Shown: piece after piece, positions 1 through 8,008 of the stretch
Numbering within the stretch: position 1 is the stretch's first letter
Layout: each line of letters opens with the position of its first letter
Source: an uncultured Faecalibacterium sp.
GTDB taxonomy: Bacteria; Bacillota; Clostridia; Oscillospirales; Ruminococcaceae
Direction: 5' to 3'
Assembly: GCA_934501115.1 (NCBI GenBank)
Contig: CAKSTO010000017.1
Location: forward strand, 1 to 41,801
Length of the DNA: 41,801 bases
Position numbers and translations under genes: made by a program
Notes under the pieces: model-generated
What the model was told of the DNA's origin: nothing
The model's input: only the letters and a program-made list of their open reading frames with translations
The model's database searches: none

Positions 1-76
1 TGGTCTAAGGCGCACGACTGGAAATCGTGTAACGTGTCAAAAGCGTTCTGGGGTTCGAATCCCCATCTTTCCGCCA
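1..76 (+). tRNA. tRNA-Ser(GGA), 5' end cut by the window edge
   Basis: The anticodon stem CACGA (13-17) and TCGTG (25-29) encloses the loop CTGGAAA with anticodon GGA at 20-22, which reads serine UCC/UCU codons. A long variable arm follows, then the T-arm with GGTTCGAATCC, and an encoded CCA at 74-76. The long variable arm is the class II tRNA hallmark and fits serine. About 14 nt of the acceptor and D-arm 5' side lie outside the window. Confidence 0.95.
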
Positions 77-78
77 GG

Positions 79-109
79 AGTCCGGAACTGATCGGTTCCG
101 GACTTTTTG
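79..109 (+). terminator. Intrinsic terminator of the tRNA-Ser gene
   Basis: A perfect 10-bp stem, AGTCCGGAAC (79-88) with GTTCCGGACT (95-104), is followed by a T-rich run. It starts three bases after the encoded CCA. Confidence 0.9.
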
Positions 110-124
110 TTTTGCCCGCTGTGC

Positions 125-153
125 TTGACTTTTCACGTTCATTCCGTTATGCT
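125..153 (+). promoter_or_regulatory. Sigma-A type promoter for the 188-1057 gene
   Basis: -35 TTGACT (125-130), 17-nt spacer, -10 TATGCT (148-153), about 35 nt before the start codon. It separates this gene from the upstream tRNA terminator. Confidence 0.7.
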
Positions 154-187
154 GGGTAAAACGCTTTTATCATGAAGGAGGGTTTAC

Positions 188-1057
188 ATGGCTTCTTCCC
201 GAAAGAAGAAAGGCAGGATCCGTGCTGTGCTGGTCGTGATCCTCTGCCTTGTGCTGATCGCCGCTGTTGCCGCAGCTGCGGGCTATAGTCTGGTCATGCG
301 CAGAGTCAAAGCGCTGCAGGCAGGTGCCAGCTTCACCTTCACCTATGAGATCACCCCCACTGCCGACTCCCCTGCCCTGTATACGATCCTGCAGAGCACC
401 GGTGCTGCCAGCGGCACTGTCACCGGAAAATGTGCCCCGGATGCTTTGCAGCTGAGCCTCTCGGCCTCCAAGGCCTCCATCCCCGCCGACCCTCTCACCC
501 GCGTATGGGTCAGCAGCAGCGAAACGCTCTATGACGCCGGGCAGCTTTACCGGAACATTCGTTCCGCGATCACCAGCGACTACCCGCTGGCAAGCATCCT
601 GATGCCGGAATGGAGCCTCGGCAATTACATCTCTCAGGCGCAGCTGGCAAGCATCCTCGGTGTGGACACCACCGCCACCAGCCTGCAGGATATGACCGGA
701 TTTCAGCTGGATGCCGGGTCGCTCCAGCGTGTCCGGCCGGAAGACGCTCAGGACGGCTATCTTTATTTTCAGCTCCGTGTCGGCAGCGGTGATACTGCTC
801 CGGCACTGCTTCTCGGCTTTGAGAAGAGCAGATTCTTCGATGACGCCATCCCGGTCGAGATCCAGCTTTCCATCCCGGAGCATGGGGTCAGCATCCGGCT
901 CGCCGGGAGCGTCCGCCCGGAAACCGTCGTGCTGACCGCCCCTACTTCCCGCATGAAGGATGAGGACATCCAAACTCTCGTTCAGATCCGTGAAGGCATC
1001 GAAAGCGTGCTGCAGTTCGTGCAGACTGCTGCCGGCAGCGTGCAGAGTGCAGGCTGA
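188..1057 (+). CDS. Membrane-anchored protein of unknown function (289 aa)
   Basis: I do not recognise a family. The N-terminus is strongly basic (RKKKGR) and is followed by one hydrophobic segment at about residues 13-34, so the protein is probably a single-pass membrane protein with the C-terminal ~250 residues outside the cell. The rest is rich in Ser, Thr and Ala with alternating hydrophobic residues, suggesting beta structure. No catalytic motif, lipobox or repeat was seen. The start at 188 has a good ribosome binding site (AAGGAGG about 7 nt upstream). The gene is monocistronic: its own promoter precedes it and a strong shared terminator at 1128-1173 follows. Confidence is high that it is a gene and low for any function. 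Confidence 0.85.
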   Translation: MASSRKKKGRIRAVLVVILCLVLIAAVAAAAGYSLVMRRVKALQAGASFTFTYEITPTADSPALYTILQSTGAASGTVTGKCAPDALQLSLSASKASIPADPLTRVWVSSSETLYDAGQLYRNIRSAITSDYPLASILMPEWSLGNYISQAQLASILGVDTTATSLQDMTGFQLDAGSLQRVRPEDAQDGYLYFQLRVGSGDTAPALLLGFEKSRFFDDAIPVEIQLSIPEHGVSIRLAGSVRPETVVLTAPTSRMKDEDIQTLVQIREGIESVLQFVQTAAGSVQSAG

Positions 1058-1127
1058 AAGCTGGAAACGTTCCTAAAAAGCAGTGTGCCGGGCTTTGTTT
1101 CACCTGCAGCGGCTGCCGGAATCATAC

Positions 1128-1173
1128 AAAAACAGCGCCCGCCGGGTCATCGACCTTTGCGGGCGCTGTTTTT
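1128..1173. terminator. Bidirectional terminator between convergent genes
   Basis: A 15-bp perfect inverted repeat (1128-1142 with 1159-1173; core CAGCGCCCGC) has A-run and T-run ends on both sides, so it can stop transcription from both the 188-1057 gene and the minus-strand lectin gene. Confidence 0.93.
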
Positions 1174-1186
1174 ATCGGATCAGCGA

Positions 1187-2020
1187 TCAAACTGTTTCTT
1201 TTTTCTTGCGGGGCGCACACTTGCGCTTAGGCTTTTCGGCGGCAGGCTTTTCCTCAGAAGGAGCCTCTGCCTTGACCGGCTCTGCCTTTTCCTCTGCCTT
1301 GGCGGCAGACTTTTTAGCGGCAGTCCTGCGAGCCGGCTTCGCAGGCTTTTCGGCCTTTTCGGCGGTTTCTGCCTTCTCGGGCACAGATGCTTTTGCTGCA
1401 GCTGCCGGATCGGCAGCTGCCTTTTTCGCAGTGCGGGGCTTGCGGGCGGCAGGCTTTTTGGCCGGTGCCTTTTTCTCCTCTGCAGGTTCTGCCGCAGCAG
1501 CGGCCTCTGCCGGGGCTGCGACCGCAGGCTCCTCCGCCTTCTTCACAGCACGCTTCGCGCGCTCCTTCACCTCAGCGATGACCCACAGCTGATCCTCAGC
1601 ACCGGGCACCTCCTGCCAGATCTGCAGCACAGCGCCCACAGCAGCCCCCATGCCCACGGTATCTACGCATTTGCCGCCTGCCCAGGAAGAGCGCAGACGC
1701 ACCGTTCCCTCCGGGGTGGGCTGAACGGTCCACATCTGGGACGTACCACCCACATCCTCCCACAGGTGAAGCCAGGTGCCGTTGGCAGTGCCAGTCATGG
1801 TCAGATCCAGCAGTTTGCCGGAAGCGCGGTTTCGGATCCGATAGACTCCGTCGCCCATGCGGATGAAGGCCCACTCCTGCTCAGGCTTGTGGTCGTACCT
1901 GCCCAGCCGGACGGTACCGCCGCCCTTCACGCTCTCCACAGCCTGAATGACATTGCCGGTGTGAGCGGCAATGGTATAAAAATGATCTGCTTCGAGCACG
2001 GTCCGTGCAACAGTTTTCAT
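1187..2020 (-). CDS. Ricin-type beta-trefoil lectin domain fused to a histone-H1-like Lys/Ala/Pro tail (277 aa)
   Basis: Residues 1-150 form a beta-trefoil of the ricin B/RICIN type: three QxW signatures are visible (QEW at 48-50, QMW at 95-97, QLW at 144-146), spaced about 48 residues apart as in the three trefoil lobes. Residues 151-277 are almost only Ala, Lys, Pro and Glu with PAKKPAARKPRTAKK-like blocks, resembling eukaryotic histone H1 tails and bacterial AKP-rich nucleic-acid binding tails. No signal peptide or membrane segment is present, so the protein should be cytosolic. The start at 2020 has a GGGAGGG ribosome binding site. Trefoils normally bind sugars, usually outside cells. A basic tail suggests nucleic acid or polyanion binding; this is inference. 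The gene is alone, convergent with the upstream gene and divergent from the MATE gene. Confidence 0.88.
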   Translation of the reverse strand: MKTVARTVLEADHFYTIAAHTGNVIQAVESVKGGGTVRLGRYDHKPEQEWAFIRMGDGVYRIRNRASGKLLDLTMTGTANGTWLHLWEDVGGTSQMWTVQPTPEGTVRLRSSWAGGKCVDTVGMGAAVGAVLQIWQEVPGAEDQLWVIAEVKERAKRAVKKAEEPAVAAPAEAAAAAEPAEEKKAPAKKPAARKPRTAKKAAADPAAAAKASVPEKAETAEKAEKPAKPARRTAAKKSAAKAEEKAEPVKAEAPSEEKPAAEKPKRKCAPRKKKETV

Positions 2021-2077
2021 GTAAAATCCCTCCCATGTTTGGCGACGCCGGGCTTTATTTCCAGCATCTTACAATAA

Positions 2078-2106
2078 ATGATACCACATATCGTGATTTT
2101 CTACAA
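2078..2106 (-). promoter_or_regulatory. Extended -10 promoter of the lectin-tail gene
   Basis: Read on the minus strand: -35 TTGTAG (complement of 2101-2106), 17-nt spacer, and TGG-TATCAT (the -10 is the complement of 2078-2083). The -35 is weak but the extended -10 compensates. Confidence 0.5.
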
Positions 2107-2213
2107 GTCAATCGACCATCCTTTAGCAAAAGCGACAAAAAGGAGCACTCTTTCGAGCTGTTTTTCTCCCGCATCGTCTGCCCAGGATGCGGATTTCAGG
2201 CGGGTGCTTCCTC

Positions 2214-2242
2214 TCGACTTTTTCCCGCACTTGCGTTATACT
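2214..2242 (+). promoter_or_regulatory. Promoter of the MATE transporter gene
   Basis: TCGACT (2214-2219), 17-nt spacer, TATACT (2237-2242). The roughly 90-nt leader that follows contains only a weak GC hairpin near 2279-2300. The 313-nt gap from 2021 to 2333 otherwise holds an imperfect hairpin (CCGCATC 2169-2175 with GATGCGG 2186-2192) and no convincing gene. Confidence 0.5.
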
Positions 2243-2333
2243 GGCCTTGGCGTTTTTCCGCGCCTAAAGGATCTTTCTGCCGCTCTGCCAAAGGGGCGGT
2301 TTTTCTCACCCGATAACAGGTCGGAGGTTTTTC

Positions 2334-3716
2334 ATGACATCTGATGTACTCAATCGCCAGCAATATCAAAAAATGACCGAGACGCCGATCCCGAAGCTGA
2401 TCCTCGGGCTGGCGGCTCCTACGATCTTAAGTATGCTGATCACCAGCATCTACAATCTGGCCGATACCTTTTTCGTTGGGCAGATCTCCACCAGCGCGTC
2501 CGGCGCGGTAGGTGTGGTCGCCAGCCTGATGGCGATCATTCAGGCTCTGGGCTTTATGCTGGGGCACGGCGCAGGCACCGTGATCAGCCGCAGCCTCGGC
2601 AGCCGCAATACCGATGCTGCCACCCGCTTTGCATCCACCAGCTTTTTCACCGCGCTGGCTCTCGGTGTGGTGCTGTCCGCAGTCGGCCTTTCTACCCTGC
2701 CCGGCTTCATGAGGCTTCTGGGCAGTACGGAAACGATCCTGCCCCATGCCTGCGCCTATGCCCGCCCCATCCTCATTGCTGCCCCGCTGATGATCTCCAG
2801 CCTCGTGATGAACAACATTCTGCGCTACGAGGGCAAAGCCGATTTCGCCATGATCGGTCTCGTGACCGGCGGTGTGCTGAACATCCTGCTGGATCCCATC
2901 TTTATGTTCGGCTTCGGGCTTGGCACGGCAGGTGCCGGCATCGCTACCGCTCTGAGCCAGTGCATCAGTTTCTTCATTCTGCTTTCCATGTTTCTGCGCG
3001 GCAAAACGGTCAGCCAGTTCCGCATTGCGGCCGTCACCCGTGAAGCCCGGGACTTCGGTACGATTCTGGCAGGCGGCGCTCCCAGCTTCGGCCGTCAGGG
3101 CTTGAACAGCATCGGCGGTATGCTGCTGAACATCGCCGCCCGCAGCTACGGCGACGCTGCCGTGGCCGGTATGAGCATCGTCTCCCGCATTTTCATGTTC
3201 ATCCTCTCGGTGGCCATCGGCGTCGGGCAGGGGCTGCAGCCGGTGGCTGCCTTCAACTATGGCGCGCGCAAATACCGTCGGGTGCGGCAGGCCTCTATTT
3301 TTACCGCCTGGGCTGCCTTCTGTCTGATGGTAGTTCTGGTCGCACTTTGCTGGGTGAACGGAGACGCTTTGATCCGCCTGTTTCGTGATGACCCGGCGGT
3401 CACTGCCGTTGCCCTGCCTGCATTCCGCTTTCAGTGCTATGCCATGCTGCTGCAGCCTGTGATCGTGGTGGCGAATATGACCTTCCAGAGCGTAGGCAAG
3501 GCAGGCCGCGCCACTTTTCTGGCCTGCTGCCGTCAGGGCGTATTTTTCATCCCGCTGATCCTTATTCTGCCCCGCACCCACGGCCTTGTGGGCGTTGAGA
3601 TCTGTCAGCCGATCGCGGACGTGTTCACCTTCATCGTTTCGCTGCCCTTTCTGCTGGCGTTTCTCAGGCAGCTGGGCAGGATGGACGACGCCGAAAACGC
3701 CGGGTCTGCATCCTGA
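2334..3716 (+). CDS. MATE family multidrug/metabolite exporter (460 aa)
   Basis: The protein has the length and the repeated hydrophobic helix pattern of a 12-TM MATE antiporter, which exports drugs or metabolites in exchange for Na+ or H+. The N-terminal segment PIPKLILGLAAPTILSMLIT, followed by NLADTFFVGQ, is the standard MATE opening, with a related second half starting near residue 240. The ribosome binding site CGGAGG lies 9 nt before the ATG at 2334. It has its own promoter and is followed by a strong terminator, so it is monocistronic. Substrate cannot be read from sequence. Confidence 0.95.
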   Translation: MTSDVLNRQQYQKMTETPIPKLILGLAAPTILSMLITSIYNLADTFFVGQISTSASGAVGVVASLMAIIQALGFMLGHGAGTVISRSLGSRNTDAATRFASTSFFTALALGVVLSAVGLSTLPGFMRLLGSTETILPHACAYARPILIAAPLMISSLVMNNILRYEGKADFAMIGLVTGGVLNILLDPIFMFGFGLGTAGAGIATALSQCISFFILLSMFLRGKTVSQFRIAAVTREARDFGTILAGGAPSFGRQGLNSIGGMLLNIAARSYGDAAVAGMSIVSRIFMFILSVAIGVGQGLQPVAAFNYGARKYRRVRQASIFTAWAAFCLMVVLVALCWVNGDALIRLFRDDPAVTAVALPAFRFQCYAMLLQPVIVVANMTFQSVGKAGRATFLACCRQGVFFIPLILILPRTHGLVGVEICQPIADVFTFIVSLPFLLAFLRQLGRMDDAENAGSAS

Positions 3717-3740
3717 ACCTTTGTCATAAAACTGTAATCA

Positions 3741-3779
3741 ACAGCCGCGGCTTCCTGCAATGGAAACCGCGGCTGTTTC
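3741..3779 (+). terminator. Terminator of the MATE gene
   Basis: A 10-bp perfect stem, ACAGCCGCGG (3741-3750) with CCGCGGCTGT (3767-3776), is followed by a short T-run. Confidence 0.8.
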
Positions 3780-3789
3780 GTATTATAAT
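3761..3789 (+). promoter_or_regulatory. Possible promoter of the lipoprotein-PstS pair, overlapping the upstream terminator
   Basis: A consensus TATAAT lies at 3784-3789. The matching -35 position (TGGAAA, 3761-3766) falls in the loop of the preceding terminator. An AT-rich stem (CGGAAA/TTTCCG, 3796-3810) followed by TTCTTTTTT could attenuate transcription before the 3862 start. Confidence 0.4.
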
Positions 3790-3861
3790 TGAATCGGAAA
3801 AATTTTCCGTTCTTTTTTGAAGAATTTTTCTGCCTTTTCCTGTTCGATAAGGAGTGATCTT

Positions 3862-5469
3862 ATGAAGCATTCTTTTTCCCGCATTGGCTGCGCTGCTGTG
3901 TGCATCTCGCTCAGCCTGACGCTGGGCTGCGGGTGCGCCGTGCTTCCGCCTGCCTCCGGAAAGCCGGCGTCGACGGCTTCTGTCCCCACTGACGCCAACG
4001 GCGACCCTCTGTATGACGCCTCCCGTCTGGACGACGGGAAACTGCGGATGCTCTACGGTTACGATAACACCGGCAACAGCGCCACCCTCCTCTGCGGCAG
4101 CAAAGTTTTGTATCAGTCGTCCCGCAGCGAAAACCTCTCTCTGCTGCAGGACACCGTGACCGGCGAGACAAATTACTGGTTCCGCAGCTGGTCCGACCCA
4201 ACAGGCCGGGGTGGCCGCCGCAGTGCCCTTTATGATAAAGACGGCACGGAAGTAATGGCCTTTGACGGCGAACAGAGTGCCGCCTTGCAGAACGGTCTGC
4301 TGGTGCTGCATGAAAACACCGGCATCAACGAAGCTGCCCCCACCGGTGCCTGTCAGGTCATCGACCTTGCCACCGGCAAGAGCCTGCCGGTGCCGGAAGG
4401 CGCTTACAACTGCATCGTCTGCGGGGACTATCTGGTGTTCAACTGCTACGCCCGCCCGGCTGACCTTGCTGATGACGCGTGGGACGACAACATAAACCTG
4501 AACAGCTGGGTCATCGTCCAGACCCGGGACGGCACCCAGACCCTCCGTGCCGACTCCACCTATGCCTACAGGCTCTCCTATTCGCCTGACGGGCTGGACG
4601 GCTGGGTGGAACTGGACACCTATTCCACCTCCGGTGCGCCCACCACCCAGACGCTCTACAACCCCTCCACCGGTGAAAGCTTTGCTGATCTCCATCAGGT
4701 CTGCGGCAGCGGCATGGTGTCCTTCCGCACCGAGAACGGCAAGTATGAACTGCGGGATCTGACGGTCGAGGACCGGGGCCTGATCGCCACATTTGACGAC
4801 CCGCCCAGCTATTATTTCCCGGGGTATGTGGTCACATGGCACACCGACAGCGACTTCGGCTATGAGCTGAACGACCTTGTTACCGGTGAGGTGACGCCGC
4901 TGTATGCCTCCAGCGTCATGGGCGACACCATCGCCCTTTACTATGATGACGGCCGACTGAAGGTGTTCAGCACTGCTACCGGCGACCTGATCACCGACAC
5001 CACCGTGGAGCCGGTGGAAAACCAGCAGAGCGCCATGATGAACAATGAGGGCAGCGGCTATGTCTGGCTGGAACTGCGGGACAACGACCGCTATGAAACC
5101 ACCGCCACCCGCGTTTACGGCCCGGAGGGTCTTGTCTCCGATCTGACCCACCTGCAAAGCAAATACTATGCCCTGAACTACCTCACCACCACGCCGGAGG
5201 GCAGGCCGCTGTATTACGGTGCCTCCGAAGCCCCCAGCGGCAGCGGCGCGCTGTGCGATGTGTTGGACGAGACCGGCAATGTGGCGCTTGGACTGGGCGG
5301 TCTGGGCAGCTGCTACAGCTACTACGATAACAGCCTGAACCAGCTGCCGGATCATGTATTTGTGGCACGCCGGGGCTTTTACTATGGCTGGATGGATACC
5401 GACGGCAAATGGCTCTACTGCCAGAGCATCTTCTCCACTTTGAACGACGACGACGAAATGGGCTACTGA
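3862..5469 (+). CDS. Predicted secreted lipoprotein with propeller-like repeats (535 aa)
   Basis: The start at 3862 is chosen because AAGGAG lies 7 nt upstream; the frame is open further upstream without such a site. The N-terminus is a signal peptide ending in TLGC, a rather weak lipobox with Cys23 as the likely lipidated residue. The mature part consists of recurring blocks with Asp/Gly-rich turns and aromatic strands (for example LRMLYGYDNTG, YELNDLVTGEVTPLY, LKVFSTATGDLITD), which look like blades of a beta-propeller. No enzyme motif was seen. It is followed 20 nt later by the PstS-like gene, so the two are probably one transcription unit. Role unknown; a surface sensor or binding protein is only a guess. 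Confidence 0.85.
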   Translation: MKHSFSRIGCAAVCISLSLTLGCGCAVLPPASGKPASTASVPTDANGDPLYDASRLDDGKLRMLYGYDNTGNSATLLCGSKVLYQSSRSENLSLLQDTVTGETNYWFRSWSDPTGRGGRRSALYDKDGTEVMAFDGEQSAALQNGLLVLHENTGINEAAPTGACQVIDLATGKSLPVPEGAYNCIVCGDYLVFNCYARPADLADDAWDDNINLNSWVIVQTRDGTQTLRADSTYAYRLSYSPDGLDGWVELDTYSTSGAPTTQTLYNPSTGESFADLHQVCGSGMVSFRTENGKYELRDLTVEDRGLIATFDDPPSYYFPGYVVTWHTDSDFGYELNDLVTGEVTPLYASSVMGDTIALYYDDGRLKVFSTATGDLITDTTVEPVENQQSAMMNNEGSGYVWLELRDNDRYETTATRVYGPEGLVSDLTHLQSKYYALNYLTTTPEGRPLYYGASEAPSGSGALCDVLDETGNVALGLGGLGSCYSYYDNSLNQLPDHVFVARRGFYYGWMDTDGKWLYCQSIFSTLNDDDEMGY

Positions 5470-5489
5470 GATAACAGGAGGAATCTTTT

Positions 5490-6488
5490 ATGAAAAGCAA
5501 TAAAATCTCTCGCCGCAGCTTTCTGCTGGGTCTTGCCGCCTGCTCTGCTGCAGGCATCCTGACCGCCTGCAAGGGCGCTGACACCCCCGCCAGCAGCGCT
5601 TCCACCACGCCGGAAGCACCCGCTTCTTCCGTGAGTGAGCTTGACCCCATCGGGCTCTTCTCGCCGGAAGAGTTTCCCAAGCTGGACGGCAGCACCGCCT
5701 GCATCCCGCTGATGGCTCAGATGATGGCCGACACCACCGGCCTTGACCTCGAGGTCGCGCAGAGCAGTATTTCGGTCAGCACCACAGCCTATGCGTGGGA
5801 GAACTTTGGCCTGTACCCGGATGAGGATTACACCGCCAGGATGCTGGTGGTGTATGAAGCGCCGGACTACGTGAAAGAAGAGCTGCAGGACGCCAACGTT
5901 CAGCTGGAGCAAAAGCCCATCGGCCGGGATGCGCTGGTGTTCATCGTCAACGAATCGAACCCGGTCAAGAGCCTGACCCGGCAGCAGCTCAAGGACATTT
6001 ACGCCGGCAGGATCACCAACTGGAAGGAGGTGGGCGGCGAAGATCTGGACATCGTTCCTTTCCAGCGGGGCGAAGACTCCGGCAGCCAGACTCTGTTCCG
6101 CAAGCTGCTCATTCAGGGCGGCGAACTCATGGATCCGCCCACCGAGCTGGCACCCGCTGCCATGGGCGAACTGGTGGACAGCATTGCTGCCTATAACAAC
6201 AGCGCCAACGCCATCGGATTTTCCGTGTACTATTACATCGACCAGATGTACTCTCAGCCCGGCCTGCGGCTGCTGGCCGTGGATGGCGTGACCCCCTCCA
6301 ATGACACCATTGCCAGCGAAAAATATCCCCTTTGCAATGAGTTCTACGCCGTGCTCCATCCGGATTCTGCTGCGGACAGCCCGGAGCGCCGGCTCTACGA
6401 TTGGCTGGACACCGATGCCGGGCAGGACTGCATCAAAAAATCCGGCTATGTCGCGGTCGACCCGGCTTCCAGAACGGCCACATCCTGA
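5490..6488 (+). CDS. PstS-like substrate-binding lipoprotein with Tat signal (332 aa)
   Basis: The N-terminus has twin arginines in SRRSFLLG (Arg8-Arg9), a hydrophobic stretch and a lipobox LTAC (Cys27), so it is a Tat-exported lipoprotein candidate. The mature protein resembles the PBP-like phosphate-binding family: LKDIYAGRITNWKEVGG is the typical PstS segment, followed by an R..DSGSQTLF segment matching the phosphate-contacting Arg/Ser region. AGGAGG precedes the start. No pstC, pstA or pstB is nearby, so it either works with a transporter encoded elsewhere or binds another anion. The next gene is a PsiE-family protein, which supports a link to phosphate. Family is fairly certain; ligand is inferred. 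Confidence 0.88.
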   Translation: MKSNKISRRSFLLGLAACSAAGILTACKGADTPASSASTTPEAPASSVSELDPIGLFSPEEFPKLDGSTACIPLMAQMMADTTGLDLEVAQSSISVSTTAYAWENFGLYPDEDYTARMLVVYEAPDYVKEELQDANVQLEQKPIGRDALVFIVNESNPVKSLTRQQLKDIYAGRITNWKEVGGEDLDIVPFQRGEDSGSQTLFRKLLIQGGELMDPPTELAPAAMGELVDSIAAYNNSANAIGFSVYYYIDQMYSQPGLRLLAVDGVTPSNDTIASEKYPLCNEFYAVLHPDSAADSPERRLYDWLDTDAGQDCIKKSGYVAVDPASRTATS

Positions 6489-6582
6489 CTCTCCCCGCTG
6501 AGCGCGGCAGAAAAACCTGCCGCCTCTCACCTGCCCGTTTGATCGGGCGCAGCATCCCGCAGCGCACAAGACGCATTGCGGA

Positions 6583-6611
6583 TTGACTGTTTCCATGCAT
6601 TCTGTTACAAT
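6583..6611 (+). promoter_or_regulatory. Promoter of the PsiE-family gene
   Basis: TTGACT (6583-6588), 17-nt spacer, TACAAT (6606-6611). Two GC hairpins between 6502 and 6556 precede it; neither has a T-run and they may mark the 3' end of the upstream transcript. Confidence 0.75.
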
Positions 6612-6666
6612 AAATTCAGGAAATTCGTGGAATATTTTGCAGCAGAATACTGAAAGGAACGGTACA

Positions 6667-7248
6667 ATGGAACATCCCTCTTCTCACGTGGAAAGCCGCC
6701 GGCGCACCCAGCTGCGCAACAGCATCATCCACGCCTCAAGCCTGTTGGAGATCCTGCTCTCCGGACTGGTGCTCATCGGTCTGCTGTTCAGCGCCGTGCC
6801 GCTTATCAAATGGATGCCCGGCCTGCTGCTTGACGGCAACGAGGTGGAGATCCGTGGTTTTTTGGAACGCAGCCTTGATATCGTCATCGGTATCGAGTTT
6901 ATCAAGATGCTGGCTAAACACAGCCCGGGCAGCAGTCTGGAAGTGCTGCTGTACGCCATCGCCCGCCATCTGGTGGTTGGCCATGACTCTGCCGTCGAAA
7001 ATCTGCTCAGTGTGGGTGCCATTGCACTGATCTTCATCGTGCGCAAGTTCTTTTTTGTGCCCGCCTTTGGTGCGCACCTGCCGGACGGCCACCCTGCTCC
7101 GGATCTCTCCCCTGCCCAGAGCGGCATCCCTGCCGAGGAAATGTTTACCCGCCTGAAAAACCGGGTGAGGAACGAAATGTCCGAGACCGTTCTCACCGGG
7201 GATGAGGACATTGACGAAAACGACCTTGAACAGGCTGAGACGGAGTGA
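6667..7248 (+). CDS. PsiE-family (phosphate-starvation-inducible) membrane protein (193 aa)
   Basis: The ATG at 6667 is chosen because AAGGAAC lies just upstream and the promoter at 6583-6611 excludes earlier starts. The protein has a hydrophobic segment LLEILLSGLVLIGLL, then the conserved PsiE block IGIEFIKMLAKHS with IARHLVVGHD and the helix ALIFIVRKFFF. The C-terminal ~65 residues are acidic and probably cytoplasmic. PsiE proteins are induced by phosphate starvation in enterics, but their biochemical role is not known. Position after a PstS-like gene fits phosphate stress. It is convergent with plsY through a shared terminator. Confidence 0.8.
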   Translation: MEHPSSHVESRRRTQLRNSIIHASSLLEILLSGLVLIGLLFSAVPLIKWMPGLLLDGNEVEIRGFLERSLDIVIGIEFIKMLAKHSPGSSLEVLLYAIARHLVVGHDSAVENLLSVGAIALIFIVRKFFFVPAFGAHLPDGHPAPDLSPAQSGIPAEEMFTRLKNRVRNEMSETVLTGDEDIDENDLEQAETE

Positions 7249-7263
7249 TCCTCCTGAACGCAA

Positions 7264-7309
7264 AAAGCGCCCCGCAGCACCGGGAAACCGGTACGCTGCG
7301 GGGCGCTTT
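7264..7309. terminator. Bidirectional terminator between psiE-like gene and plsY
   Basis: A 15-bp perfect stem (7264-7278 with 7295-7309; AAAGCGCCCC core) has A/T tracts on both outer sides. Confidence 0.93.
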
Positions 7310-7319
7310 GCATTTTCAG

Positions 7320-7982
7320 TTACTTCTTTCCACGGCGGCCGAAGCGGTACTCGCTGCCTTCGCGGATGCGCTGAATATTGGCGCGGTGCATATAGATCAC
7401 CATGCCGGACATCAGGCCGGAGCCGATCGCACACACCAGCAGATCTCCGGCTGCATAGCCCTTGAGCACGCCATAGACAATGGTCATCAGCGGGTAAAGT
7501 GCAGCCATGGTCACGCTGCCCAGCGACACCATGCCGGTAGGGATCAGGCACATCAGGAAAACGATGGCCAGAAAGGGCAGCAGCACCGGCTGGATCGCCA
7601 GAATGGCACCAGCAGCTACCAGCACGCCCTTGCCGCCTTTGAAGCCAAAGTACAGCGGGTACAAATGACCCAGCACTGCAAAGATCGCGGCCAGATACAC
7701 CCCCAGATACGGCGAGACACCGGTATCTGCGGGCAGCAGATGGAACAGCCACCGCCCGATGCAAACAGCCAGAACGCCCTTGAGCACATCGCCTGCAGCG
7801 GTCATGGCAGCAGCCTTTTTGCCGAAGGTGCGCAGCATATTGGTCATACCTGCTGCGCCACTGCCGTGATTGCGGACATCATCGTGATACACGAACCGGC
7901 TGACCAGAATGCCGGTATCCACGCTGCCCAGAAGATACGCCTGCAGAACAGCCGCTGCAGCGATCAGGATCGCTTTTGTCAT
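7320..7982 (-). CDS. plsY: Glycerol-3-phosphate acyltransferase PlsY (220 aa)
   Basis: PlsY moves an acyl group from acyl-phosphate to glycerol-3-phosphate, the first step of membrane phospholipid synthesis in most Firmicutes. The multi-helix membrane protein shows the three family loops: GSVDTG near the N-terminus, HGSGAAGMTN (the GSGNxGATN motif) and GFKGGKGV. A GGAGG site precedes the ATG at 7982. It is the last gene of an operon, starting 26 nt after der, and ends at a strong bidirectional terminator. Confidence 0.97.
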   Translation of the reverse strand: MTKAILIAAAAVLQAYLLGSVDTGILVSRFVYHDDVRNHGSGAAGMTNMLRTFGKKAAAMTAAGDVLKGVLAVCIGRWLFHLLPADTGVSPYLGVYLAAIFAVLGHLYPLYFGFKGGKGVLVAAGAILAIQPVLLPFLAIVFLMCLIPTGMVSLGSVTMAALYPLMTIVYGVLKGYAAGDLLVCAIGSGLMSGMVIYMHRANIQRIREGSEYRFGRRGKK

Positions 7983-8008
7983 AAAAGGCCTTCCTCCTTC
8001 GCGGGCGC

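Noticed and set aside
2005..2344. Two short plus-strand frames in the gap before the MATE gene
   Set aside because: No ribosome binding site, no recognisable protein, and both span the MATE promoter.
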